Below are positions 1 to 7,743 of a stretch of 64,000 bases of DNA, one piece after another. Location of the stretch: the NCBI GenBank assembly GCA_963710865.1, contig CAVQBR010000002.1, forward strand, positions 1,674,001-1,738,000, written 5' to 3'. The DNA is from PRDV01 sp963710865. GTDB taxonomy: Bacteria > Babelota > Babeliae > Babelales > Babelaceae. Under the pieces are notes generated by a model, which saw nothing but the letters and a program-made list of their open reading frames with translations, did not search any database and was not told the DNA's origin. Each line of letters begins with the position of its first letter. Position 1 is the first letter of the stretch. The translations under genes were made by a program, and so were the position numbers.

Positions 1-7
1 GGCCACT

Positions 8-1666
8 GTGAAGCGACCGATTGGCATAGGAATTAGTGATTTTAAAGAGCTTGTCGAAGAAGGCTATTTTTATGTTGACAAAACCCCTCTAATAGAAGAG
101 CTGTCCAGCACAAACGGTGAAGTGATTCTTATTACGCGACCGCGTCGTTTTGGTAAAACACTTAATCTTTCTATGTTGCGCTATTTCTATGAAAAGACTG
201 AGGAGAGTAACGCCCACCTATTTGAACATACAGCTATTTGGACTAAGGAGCGATGTAAGGCTCTTCAGGGTAAGTATCCGGTGATTTTCATGTCTTTGAA
301 AAGCTGTAAAGGAACGAGCTGGGACGATGTGTATTCAGCACTCATTCAATGTATTGTTCGAGAGTTTAAGCGTCATTTTGAAGTTCTTTCTCCACATTTG
401 TCAAAGCATATCCTAGCAGATTACACGTCTATTCTTGCGAGAACTGCGACTACTGGACTCTTTGAAAAAAGTCTACAACTTCTTAGTCGACTTTTGAGTG
501 AATTTCATAAGCAGAGAGTCATAGTATTGATTGACGAGTATGATGCTCCCATGCATGCGGCATATACGTACGGTTACTATGATGAGATGATGGATTTCAT
601 GCAGTCCTTTTTGTCTAACGCTCTTAAAGACAACAGTTCGTTGGAGCGTGGGATTTTGACGGGTATTTTACGTGCGGCTAAAGAGGGTATTTTTTCAGGC
701 CTCAATAATTTGAGAGTATTTACTCTGCTTAATGAAGAGTTCTCAGATAAGTTTGGGTTTACAGAAACTGAAGTGGACATTCTTTTGGCGGAAACAAAGT
801 TAAAAGACAAGTCCTTAAGTATTAAAGAAAGGTATAATGGCTATAGATGCGGCAATCAAACTATTTACAATCCCTGGTCATTGCTTGAATGCATCGATCA
901 TAAAGGTGTAACTGATCAGTACTGGGCAAATACTAGTGATAATGCATTAGTTGGGAGGTTAATCGCTCAAGCCGACGACAAGGTTAAAGGTGAGCTCGAA
1001 CTCTTGTTGCAAGGGGGTAAGCTTCAAAAAGAGCTTGATAATGGCCTCATATTTCCTGGAATGGAGAACAATCACACGGCATTGTGGAGTTTACTCGTCC
1101 ATGCAGGCTATCTTACTTTTGTACAAAAGAAAGAAAACGTTTATACGCTTACGCTCCCTAACAAAGAGATACAGTTACTCTATAAGCAGCTCATTAAAGG
1201 TGTATTTATAGAGTCTCTGGGTGCTTCCAAAGTAGATGAGCTACGTCATGCCTTGAACACAGGTGATGCGGATCAGTTTGGTCAATTGGTCCAGGGGTTT
1301 ATCGAGAAGAGTATGAGTACTTTTGATTTGCCTGCCAACGAACCTGAGCGAAGTTATCATCTTTTTGTTCTGGGGTTACTGGTATTCCTTGAAGAGAGCT
1401 ATCTTGTTAAGTCTAATCGGGAAAGTGGGTATGGTCGTTACGATATTCTTTTGATTCCAAAGGATCCCAAGCAGTTGGGTATTATCATAGAGTTTAAAAA
1501 AGTGTCTCTAGGTGAAACTATGTCTGAAGCTGCCGATAGAGCTCTCGAACAGATTAAGGAGAAAGCTTATGCGACTGAGCTCGTCCAGCATGGCTTACAA
1601 AAGAGTGTTGCTTTTGGTATTAGCTGTGAGGGCAGAAAAGTTTTCATTAAAAGTATGCAGTTATAA
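8..1666 (+). CDS. AAA-ATPase-like protein with C-terminal PD-(D/E)XK nuclease-like domain
   Basis: The protein (552 aa) has the layout of the AAA-ATPase-like (PF09820) plus PDDEXK_9/DUF1703 (PF08011) family. The N-terminus carries the family signature GISDFKELVEEGYFYVDKT. A Walker A-like RPRRFGKT follows at residues 44-51 and a Walker B LIDEYDAP with D176/E177. Near the C-terminus D479 in GRYDIL and E495-F-K497 in IIEFK form the PD-(D/E)XK pattern. The family is common in gut and intracellular bacteria. Its cellular role is not established; nuclease or mobile-element links are suggested, so a function is not assigned here. The start used is GTG at base 8, which matches the usual family start, but the frame is open to the window edge, so a slightly longer protein cannot be excluded. 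No export signal is seen. A remnant of a second family member lies at 55.6 kb. Confidence 0.85.
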   Translation: MKRPIGIGISDFKELVEEGYFYVDKTPLIEELSSTNGEVILITRPRRFGKTLNLSMLRYFYEKTEESNAHLFEHTAIWTKERCKALQGKYPVIFMSLKSCKGTSWDDVYSALIQCIVREFKRHFEVLSPHLSKHILADYTSILARTATTGLFEKSLQLLSRLLSEFHKQRVIVLIDEYDAPMHAAYTYGYYDEMMDFMQSFLSNALKDNSSLERGILTGILRAAKEGIFSGLNNLRVFTLLNEEFSDKFGFTETEVDILLAETKLKDKSLSIKERYNGYRCGNQTIYNPWSLLECIDHKGVTDQYWANTSDNALVGRLIAQADDKVKGELELLLQGGKLQKELDNGLIFPGMENNHTALWSLLVHAGYLTFVQKKENVYTLTLPNKEIQLLYKQLIKGVFIESLGASKVDELRHALNTGDADQFGQLVQGFIEKSMSTFDLPANEPERSYHLFVLGLLVFLEESYLVKSNRESGYGRYDILLIPKDPKQLGIIIEFKKVSLGETMSEAADRALEQIKEKAYATELVQHGLQKSVAFGISCEGRKVFIKSMQL

Positions 1667-1850
1667 ACGTTTCTCCTAGAAGCAGTTTAACTTTTGCTTT
1701 CTGTACGCAATTTTTCATGCCTGGCCGATGTTCGATTGACCAAGATATGAGCAGTATGCTACTCTACTTAAGAAGTTTGACAATACTCCGTCTTTGATGG
1801 CTCACAGGCCAGAAATGATGAGAATTTCCAGTAAACAGTAAAGGACTCTT
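1667..1850. other. Intergenic spacer before pepA
   Basis: This 184-base gap holds no open frame I can support. TTGACC and TTGACA strings occur but neither has a convincing -10 at the right distance, so I do not call a promoter. An AAAGGA ribosome site lies just before the pepA ATG. Confidence 0.4.
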
Positions 1851-3359
1851 ATGATTTCAATTACGCTCTCAGACAAAAAGCTGCTTGAACGGCAAGCACA
1901 AGCCTATGTGTTTTTTGTAGAGCATGGCTTCGACTTTGCACAGCTATCAACCACTGCCAAACTGTTATATCCCCATTTTGAAGAAGCTGCAAAACAGCGG
2001 GGATTTACGGGAAAAGCACAGAGCTCTCTTATCCTTACCGGGATTCACAATAATAAAGCAGTCTACCTAGTGTTTCTCGGCCTTGGTGATCTACAGGGTG
2101 GTTACAAAAACATTGAGACCTATCGTCGCGCAGTGGGTCAGCTCATAAGGATTGCTGAGACTCATAAGTTTGCAAGTCTTACCTTCGATCTTCCTGATCC
2201 TGCACTTCTCAGTCTTTCTCATAAAAGGCTTGCTCAAGAAACTTCAACAATTCTGCATAAAGCGCTTTACCATTTTGATGAGTATATTACGAGTGCCGAT
2301 AGAAAAGTTACCTGGGACATTTCAACAATAATAGGAGTTACCAAGGAAAATAACGATGAAGTTCAAGCAGGACTTGATATCGGTATCTGTATAGGTGAGG
2401 CTATTAATACTGCTCGCTATTGGTGTGATATGCCCCCATCAGCATTAACGCCACCCATTTTTGCGCAGCAAGCTGCACAAATGGCCCAAGAATATGGACT
2501 TAAAGCGACGATTCTTGATAAACAAGCAATTGTAAAGCTTGGCATGGGGGGTATAGAAGGGGTAGCGCGAGGATCGATGCACGAACCTCGTATGGCCATC
2601 CTTGAATATAGAGTGCCTGGAGCAACAACAACCCTTGCCATCGTAGGCAAAGGGGTAACCTTCGACTCAGGCGGACTCTGCATTAAACCAGCTGCATCTA
2701 TGGAAACGATGAAGGATGATATGGCGGGAGCAGCTACCGTTCTTGCTGCGATGAAGCTTATTGCACAACTCAAACCACAGATCAATGTGGTAGCAGTTGC
2801 GCCTCTGGTAGAAAATATGCCAAGCGGTTCTGCACAAAAACCAGGCGATATTCTCCGGACCTATAATGGAAAAACGATTGAAGTATTAGATACCGATGCA
2901 GAAGGGCGACTCATCTTAGCTGATGCCCTTGCCTATGCAGTCGATGTCTATAAGCCTGATGCAATTATAGATTTTGCGACACTCACCGGTGCATGCGCTG
3001 CTGCTCTTGGATCGTTTTATTGCGGTCTTTTTAGTCAGCATGATGAACTAGCAGAACGCCTCGAGCGAGCTTCTGAGCATTCAGGAGACAGAGTATGGCG
3101 CTTACCTATGGATAATGATTATAAACCGGCTATTGCATCAGACATAGCTGATGTAAAGAACATAGGCAGTCGAAAATATATGGCCGGTTCGATTACCGCA
3201 TCTTTTTTCCTCCAGAACTTTGTAGGAGATGTACCCTGGGTACACTTAGATATCGCAGGTACCGCCTTTGGCGTACCAGATTTAAGTTACCTACGGCCAG
3301 GAGCCACAGGATTTGGAATCCGCTTACTTGCCGACCTCGTTATGGATTGGAATAAATAG
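1851..3359 (+). CDS. pepA: Leucyl aminopeptidase (M17 family, cytosol aminopeptidase)
   Basis: This 502-residue protein is a full-length M17 metallo-aminopeptidase that removes N-terminal residues, typically Leu, from peptides in the cytoplasm using two divalent metals. The family metal and catalytic residues are all present: K267 and D272 in VGKGVTFDSGG, D290 in MKDDMAGA, and D349, E351 and R353 in DTDAEGRL. The spacing between these residues equals that of E. coli PepA. The N-terminal non-catalytic domain (about 1-165) is poorly conserved, as is usual. The ATG start is preceded by AAAGGA. A GC-rich hairpin lies directly after the stop. E. coli PepA also acts in Xer site-specific recombination; whether this one does is unknown. 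Peptide scavenging fits a host-dependent cell. Confidence 0.96.
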   Translation: MISITLSDKKLLERQAQAYVFFVEHGFDFAQLSTTAKLLYPHFEEAAKQRGFTGKAQSSLILTGIHNNKAVYLVFLGLGDLQGGYKNIETYRRAVGQLIRIAETHKFASLTFDLPDPALLSLSHKRLAQETSTILHKALYHFDEYITSADRKVTWDISTIIGVTKENNDEVQAGLDIGICIGEAINTARYWCDMPPSALTPPIFAQQAAQMAQEYGLKATILDKQAIVKLGMGGIEGVARGSMHEPRMAILEYRVPGATTTLAIVGKGVTFDSGGLCIKPAASMETMKDDMAGAATVLAAMKLIAQLKPQINVVAVAPLVENMPSGSAQKPGDILRTYNGKTIEVLDTDAEGRLILADALAYAVDVYKPDAIIDFATLTGACAAALGSFYCGLFSQHDELAERLERASEHSGDRVWRLPMDNDYKPAIASDIADVKNIGSRKYMAGSITASFFLQNFVGDVPWVHLDIAGTAFGVPDLSYLRPGATGFGIRLLADLVMDWNK

Positions 3360-3370
3360 TACATAAATTC

Positions 3371-3390
3371 GGGCGCGATAGCGCGCCCTC
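3371..3390 (+). terminator. GC-rich hairpin after pepA
   Basis: A perfect 7-bp stem GGGCGCG/CGCGCCC with an ATAG loop starts 11 bases after the pepA stop. The following tract (TCTAGGTTTC) is only weakly T-rich, so this may be a terminator or an attenuating/stability hairpin before the next gene. Confidence 0.55.
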
Positions 3391-3402
3391 TAGGTTTCAA
3401 TT

Positions 3403-4203
3403 ATGGCATTCTTTATACAAAAAGCATCGGGCGAACGAGAACCATTCAACATCAAAAAGTTTGAGCATTCACTGCGCAAAGCACGAGCAAGCGAAGAGGA
3501 TATTCAAAAGCTTGCTGCCGCGATCGTCAAATTACCCGATCTTAAAACCACGCACGATATCTATCGCTATGCCTATGACTACCTTCGCAGGGAAAATAGT
3601 TCTGCAGCCATTCGATATAACCTCAAGAGTGCCCTCTATGAGCTTGGCCCTGAAGGGTTTAACTTTGAAAAGTTTGTTGCGGAGATATTTAAGGCTCAAC
3701 AGTATAATGTTCTTCTTGATCAAGAAATCGCGGGAGCCTGTGTACAGCATGAGATAGACTTGGTGCTTACTAAAGAGAGTAAGACCATGGTAGAATGCAA
3801 ATTTCATAATGTACAAGGTATTAAAACAGACGTGAAAGTAGCACTTTATATTAAAGCCCGCTTTGACGATGTAAAACCAACAGCTCATTTTGATCAAGCA
3901 TTACTTGTAACAAACACAAAATTCACTGCCGAAGCGATAGCCTATGCTCAATGCGTTCAATTAAACCTTCTTGGTTGGTCCTATCCAGAGCAGAAGGGCA
4001 TTGGAGAGCTTATTGATATCTATGCACTGCATCCTATTACCAGTCTCTCATCATTAACAACGCGTCAAAAGAGGGATCTCATAAATCAAGGAGTACTCCT
4101 CTGTAAAGAGGTACACGCTTCTCATCTGAGTAAGCTTGGTATGCATTCAGAGCAGATCGATCAGATTCTTGAGCAGTGTACGGCTCTTACCCGTACTTAT
4201 TGA
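3403..4203 (+). CDS. ATP-cone plus restriction-endonuclease-like (Mrr-type fold) protein
   Basis: The 266-residue protein starts with an ATP-cone-like domain (about 1-90; FIQKASGEREPFNIKKFEHS matches the usual opening of that nucleotide-binding module). A PD-(D/E)XK endonuclease-like domain follows (about 95-200), with D119 in HEIDLVL and E131-C-K133 in MVECKFH as the probable active-site residues. The last 60 residues (TTRQKRDLINQGVLL onward) look like a helical tail. ATP-cone fusions to restriction-endonuclease folds are known in bacteria but their substrate is not established; nucleotide-gated DNA cleavage is an inference. There is no partner methylase nearby. The 3' half of this gene is repeated twice downstream as decayed copies. 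The gene follows pepA by 43 bases and may share its transcript if the hairpin between them is leaky. Confidence 0.82.
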   Translation: MAFFIQKASGEREPFNIKKFEHSLRKARASEEDIQKLAAAIVKLPDLKTTHDIYRYAYDYLRRENSSAAIRYNLKSALYELGPEGFNFEKFVAEIFKAQQYNVLLDQEIAGACVQHEIDLVLTKESKTMVECKFHNVQGIKTDVKVALYIKARFDDVKPTAHFDQALLVTNTKFTAEAIAYAQCVQLNLLGWSYPEQKGIGELIDIYALHPITSLSSLTTRQKRDLINQGVLLCKEVHASHLSKLGMHSEQIDQILEQCTALTRTY

Positions 4204-4207
4204 GAAA

Positions 4208-4229
4208 GAGGCTATCCGAAAATAGCCTC
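4208..4229. terminator. Bidirectional hairpin between convergent genes
   Basis: A perfect 8-bp stem GAGGCTAT/ATAGCCTC with a 6-base loop sits between the endonuclease gene (+) and the first minus-strand ankyrin gene. There is no long T tract on either side, so termination strength is uncertain, but an identical copy recurs at 5921-5942 in the same convergent position. Confidence 0.6.
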
Positions 4230-4239
4230 ATCACAGTCC

Positions 4240-5409
4240 TTAACAAGCAGCAGATGCCATACTGGCCCCTCTGTAGCCCTTAAACAAGGAAGTTAAAGGC
4301 CGCTTAAGGTATTTTGACAAATAATCCTCCATAAGAGCATTACCTCTGGCATACGTGAATACTGTTTTGCCAGCTTTATCTTCAATCAGCACGGAAACGG
4401 GGGCGTTTTCAAGGAGGAATTTAACCGTTTCTAAGTCTCCATGCTGAGCCGCAAGCATGAGCGCCGTTTGCCCTTTGTTGTCCCGCGCATTTACATCATA
4501 GAGAGATCCAAGAATGCGCAATTGGTTATGAAGTATACTTTTCACCGTGCCACATTCAATCAGATTCATAAAAAGATTCCTTCCTCGCTCATCTAGGGTT
4601 TGGAGAATCGTTGCATCAAGTAGATCAAAAGGCACCCTCTGAAGTTGTTCCACGACCACGACCATATCCTCAGGATGCTCCTTCAAGTAAGGCGCTAGAT
4701 CTCTAAACGTTTCAGAGAAGGTGGAACTAGAGCTCAGGTAACTAAAGTTAGCGCGATCCATTAATGTTTTCAAACCAAATACTTGAGCAAGCTTCTTTAT
4801 CTTTAATTCTCGATTCTCTGCATAGTGTTTCCAAACTTCTCCCAGTACAGGCAGCAACGCTTTGCGAGATACTGGGTTATTCAAAAGTAAGGTGAATAAG
4901 GAGTCTGGTGAAGAACAAATCATCCTTTCAAGAAAGTGCGGCTCCAACCCATACTGTATATCATAATTGAGAAGCAATTCAGCAAATGAATAATTGTGAG
5001 CCAACACTTTTTGCGGAACTTCCTCGGCAATCAATGCAACTAAGTCATCTTCAAATTGAGCAATCCAATTTTTTGCCTCTGTAAGACCAGCTTTATTGAG
5101 GCGCAAGGCAATCTTAAGAGGGTTTTCTTTGAACTTGGTTGACAGAGCCTTAATTATGGGTGGTAGCAGATCTGGTATATTTACAGTTCCTCCACGCAAG
5201 GTGATAAAATAGTTTGCAACGTTTTCAGTCACCGTTGTAACATCACCAGCCGTAAGGTAAGGTAAAAGTACAGAGAATTTGACATCATGTGGTAGTACTT
5301 GGGTGTAGGTTTCGTAACCTGCATAGCGCGCTTGCACGCCCAGTTTATCCATAGTGAGTGCGGTGCCATGAACCATCATAATACTAGCTATTCCTACAAT
5401 TTTTTTCAT
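4240..5409 (-). CDS. Secreted protein with C-terminal ankyrin repeats, copy 1
   Basis: The 389-residue protein opens with a Sec-type signal peptide (MKKIVGIASIMMVHGTALTM). The body (about 30-300) is mostly helical in appearance and not assigned to a family. Two recognisable ankyrin repeats follow near 305-365 (GQTALMLAAQHGDLETVKFL, then AGKTVFTYARGN). The tail ends in Ser/Ala/Cys-rich residues. It is a near-identical paralog of the gene at 5953-7092, from the local tandem duplication, and is distinct from the large + strand ankyrin family because it lacks the RHRGYTPLH opening and the RLS-F-K tail. It has its own strong promoter and a GGGAG ribosome site 9 bases before the ATG. Export and a host-directed role are inferred from the signal peptide and ankyrin content. 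Confidence 0.85.
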   Translation of the reverse strand: MKKIVGIASIMMVHGTALTMDKLGVQARYAGYETYTQVLPHDVKFSVLLPYLTAGDVTTVTENVANYFITLRGGTVNIPDLLPPIIKALSTKFKENPLKIALRLNKAGLTEAKNWIAQFEDDLVALIAEEVPQKVLAHNYSFAELLLNYDIQYGLEPHFLERMICSSPDSLFTLLLNNPVSRKALLPVLGEVWKHYAENRELKIKKLAQVFGLKTLMDRANFSYLSSSSTFSETFRDLAPYLKEHPEDMVVVVEQLQRVPFDLLDATILQTLDERGRNLFMNLIECGTVKSILHNQLRILGSLYDVNARDNKGQTALMLAAQHGDLETVKFLLENAPVSVLIEDKAGKTVFTYARGNALMEDYLSKYLKRPLTSLFKGYRGASMASAAC

Positions 5410-5452
5410 ACGAGACTCCCTTCAATTATTATTTTTTTTAAGACATATTTCA

Positions 5453-5481
5453 ATTATAGCAAGAAATTATTTTATGGTCAA
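5453..5481 (-). promoter_or_regulatory. Sigma70-type promoter of ankyrin copy 1
   Basis: On the minus strand TTGACC (5476-5481) and TATAAT (5453-5458) are separated by exactly 17 bases, ending about 43 bases before the start codon. The same elements and spacing recur upstream of the second copy. Confidence 0.8.
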
Positions 5482-5533
5482 TTTTTCTGCGCTATACTGA
5501 AATTAGTTCGCAAGCGGAAACTTCTTGAGTGAA

Positions 5534-5913
5534 TTTCACGGAGGGTATTAAAACAGATGTGAAAGTAGCGCTTTACATCGAGGCACGCTTTGAAGATGTA
5601 AACCTACACATTTTGACCAAGCATTACTTGTAACAAACGCAAAATTCACAGCCGAAGCGATAGCCTATGCTCAATGCGTTCAATTAAACCTTCTTGGTCG
5701 GTCCTATCCAGAGCAGAAGGGCATTGGAGAGCTTATTGATAGCTATGCACTGCATCCTATTACCAGTCTCTCATCATTTACGACGCATCAAAAAAAGGAT
5801 AAGGCGTACTCCTCTGTAAAGAGGTACACGCTTCTCATCTGAGTAAGCTTGGTATGCATTCAGAGCGGATCGATCAGATTCTTGAGCAGTGTACAGCTCT
5901 TACCCGTACTTAG
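5534..5913 (+). pseudogene. Decayed 3' fragment of the endonuclease gene, copy 2
   Basis: The segment aligns with the last 400 bases of the gene at 3403-4203, from just after its ECK motif to the stop, but has lost the ATP-cone and active site. Small deletions break the frame, for example the loss of the CCA-ACAG stretch after GATGTAAA and the shortened CATCAAAAAAAGGATAAGG region near 5787. It ends with the same ACCCGTACTTAG and the shared hairpin. It has no ribosome site or promoter, and is a passive by-product of the tandem duplication. Confidence 0.85.
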
Positions 5914-5920
5914 TGAGAAA

Positions 5921-5942
5921 GAGGCTATCCGAAAATAGCCTC
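5921..5942. terminator. Bidirectional hairpin, second copy
   Basis: Same GAGGCTAT/ATAGCCTC stem and loop as at 4208-4229, between the decayed endonuclease copy and the second minus-strand ankyrin gene. Confidence 0.6.
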
Positions 5943-5952
5943 ATCACAGTCC

Positions 5953-7092
5953 TTAACAAGCAGCAGATGCCATACTGGCCCCTCTATAGCCCTTAAACAA
6001 GGAAGTTAAAGGCCGCTTAAAGTATTTTGACAAATAATCCTCCATAAGAGCATTACCTCTGGCATACGTGAATACTGTTTTGCCAGCTTTATCTTCAATC
6101 AGCACGGAAACGGGGGCGTTTTCAAGGAGAAATTTAAGCGTTTCTAAATCTCCATGCTGAGCTGCAAGCATGAGAGCCGTTTGCCCTTTGTTGTCCTGTG
6201 CATTCACATCATAGAGAGATCCAAGAATGCGTAATTGCTTATGAAGTATACTTTTCATCGTGTCACATTCAATCAGATTCATAAAGAGATTTCTTCCTCC
6301 CTCATCTAGGGTTTGGAGGGTCGTTGCATCAAGTAGATCAAAAGGCACCCTCTGAAGTCGTTTCACGAGCACGACCATATCCTCAGGATGCTCCTTCAAG
6401 TAAGGCGCTAGATCTCTAAACGTTTCGCGAGAGAAAGGGGAACTAGAGCTCAGGTAACTAAAGTAAGCGCCATCCATTAATGGTTTCAAACCAAATACGT
6501 GAGCAAGCTTCTTTATCTTTGATTCTCGATTCTCTACATAGTACTTCCAAACTTCACTCAGTACAGGCAGCAATGCTGTGCGAGATACTGGGTTATTCAG
6601 AAGTAAGGTGAATAAGGAGTCTGGTGAAGAACAAATCACACTTTCAAGAAAGTGCGGTTCCAGCCCATACTGTATATCATAATTGAGAAGCAATTCAGCA
6701 AAGGAATAATTGCGAGCCAACACTCTGTGCGGAACTTCCTGGGCAATCAATGCAACTAAGTCATCTTCAAATTGAGCAATCCAATTTTTTGCCTCAGTAA
6801 GACCAGCTTTATTGAGGCGCAAGGCAATCTTAAGACGGTTTTCCTTGAACTGGGTTGACAGAGCATCAATTATTTGTGTTAGCAGATCTGGTATATTTAC
6901 AGTTCCTCCACGCAAGGTGATAAAATAGTTTGCAACGCTTTGAGTCACCGTTGTAACATCACCAGCCAATTGTACATTATCTGGTAGTACTTGGGTGTAG
7001 GTTTCGTAACCTGCATGCACGCTCAGTTTATGCATACTGAGTGCGGTGCCATGAACCATCAAAATACTAGCTATTCCTACAATTTTTTTCAT
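5953..7092 (-). CDS. Secreted protein with C-terminal ankyrin repeats, copy 2
   Basis: The 379-residue paralog of the 4240-5409 product keeps the same signal peptide (MKKIVGIASILMVHGTALSM), unassigned middle region and two C-terminal ankyrin repeats. It differs by short deletions near the N-terminus (the SVLLPYLT stretch is missing before AGDVTTVT), a one-residue insertion (SRETFRDL) and scattered substitutions, so both copies remain under coding constraint as intact frames. Promoter and ribosome site are duplicated with it. The endonuclease copies beside it have decayed, while both ankyrin copies are open, which suggests that selection keeps the ankyrin gene. Function is unknown; a secreted host-interacting protein is inferred. 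Confidence 0.85.
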   Translation of the reverse strand: MKKIVGIASILMVHGTALSMHKLSVHAGYETYTQVLPDNVQLAGDVTTVTQSVANYFITLRGGTVNIPDLLTQIIDALSTQFKENRLKIALRLNKAGLTEAKNWIAQFEDDLVALIAQEVPHRVLARNYSFAELLLNYDIQYGLEPHFLESVICSSPDSLFTLLLNNPVSRTALLPVLSEVWKYYVENRESKIKKLAHVFGLKPLMDGAYFSYLSSSSPFSRETFRDLAPYLKEHPEDMVVLVKRLQRVPFDLLDATTLQTLDEGGRNLFMNLIECDTMKSILHKQLRILGSLYDVNAQDNKGQTALMLAAQHGDLETLKFLLENAPVSVLIEDKAGKTVFTYARGNALMEDYLSKYFKRPLTSLFKGYRGASMASAAC

Positions 7093-7135
7093 ACGAGATT
7101 CCTTTCAACTACTATTTTTTTCAAGACATATTTCA

Positions 7136-7164
7136 ATTATAGCAAGAAATTATTTTATGGTCAA
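7136..7164 (-). promoter_or_regulatory. Sigma70-type promoter of ankyrin copy 2
   Basis: TTGACC (7159-7164) and TATAAT (7136-7141) on the minus strand, 17 bases apart, identical in layout to the promoter of copy 1. Confidence 0.8.
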
Positions 7165-7218
7165 TTTTTCTGCGCTATATACTGAAATTAGTTCGCAATT
7201 GGAAACTTCTTGAGTGAA

Positions 7219-7602
7219 TTTCATGCAGGGTATTGAAACGGTTGTGAAAGTAGCGCTTTACATCGAGGCACGCTTTGAAGATGTAAACCTACACATTTTG
7301 ACCAAGCATTACTTGTAACAAACGCAAAATTCACTGCCGAAGTATAGCCTATGCTCAATGCGTTCAATTAAATCTTCTTGATTGCTCTTACCGCGAGCAG
7401 AAGGGCATTGGGGAGCTTATTGATAGCCATGCATCTTATTACCATTCTCTCATCATTAACAACGCGTCAAAAAAGAGATCTCATAAATCAAAGAGTATTC
7501 CTCAGCAAAGAAGTTCATGCTTCTCATCTGAGTAAGATTGGTATGCATTCAGGGCAGATTAATCAGATTCTTGAGCAGTGTACAGCTCTCACCCGTACAT
7601 AA
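7219..7602 (+). pseudogene. Decayed 3' fragment of the endonuclease gene, copy 3
   Basis: This third partial copy covers the same 3' half of the gene at 3403-4203 and carries the same early deletion as the 5534 fragment, so it derives from the already damaged copy. It has further deletions (GCGA lost before TATAGCC near 7343; the GAGCTTATTGATATCTATGC region reshaped near 7420). A 74-codon open frame (7378-7602) survives at its end and matches the endonuclease tail, but it lacks a ribosome site and domain core. Translation is unlikely. Confidence 0.8.
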
Positions 7603-7678
7603 TCAGAAAGAGGCCATCCGTAACTAGCCTCCTCTCATTACCAGAGGGGAGCGAGGATATCAGCTTCCTCATTTTTGC

Positions 7679-7706
7679 TTTACAAAAAGAATTCATTTGT
7701 TAGAAT
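7679..7706 (+). promoter_or_regulatory. Class A ankyrin promoter (first array gene)
   Basis: TTTACA (7679-7684), 16 bases, then TAGAAT (7701-7706). The AT-rich leader AATTAAAATTAAAGAATTTTC that follows is shared by all class A genes and runs to the AGGAAAAG ribosome site. Confidence 0.7.
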
Positions 7707-7743
7707 TAAAATTAAAGAATTTTCAAATAACTGAGGAAAAGAA

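Larger units (their letters stand above)
3802..7620. repeat. Tandem duplication of [endonuclease 3' half + inverted ankyrin gene]
   Basis: Three successive copies of one segment can be aligned by eye: about 3802-5533, 5534-7218 and a partial one 7219-7620. Each begins at the same point inside the endonuclease gene (TTTCA just after the ECK motif), runs through its stop codon and a shared GAGGCTAT hairpin, and copies 1 and 2 continue through the minus-strand ankyrin gene and its promoter. The endonuclease part is intact only in copy 1. The third hairpin is degenerate. Confidence 0.85.

Noticed and set aside
577..810. Numerous antisense open frames within genes (e.g. 577-810 and 2417-2785 on the minus strand)
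   Set aside because: They lie wholly inside well-supported genes, lack ribosome sites and have compositions expected of reverse-frame shadows.
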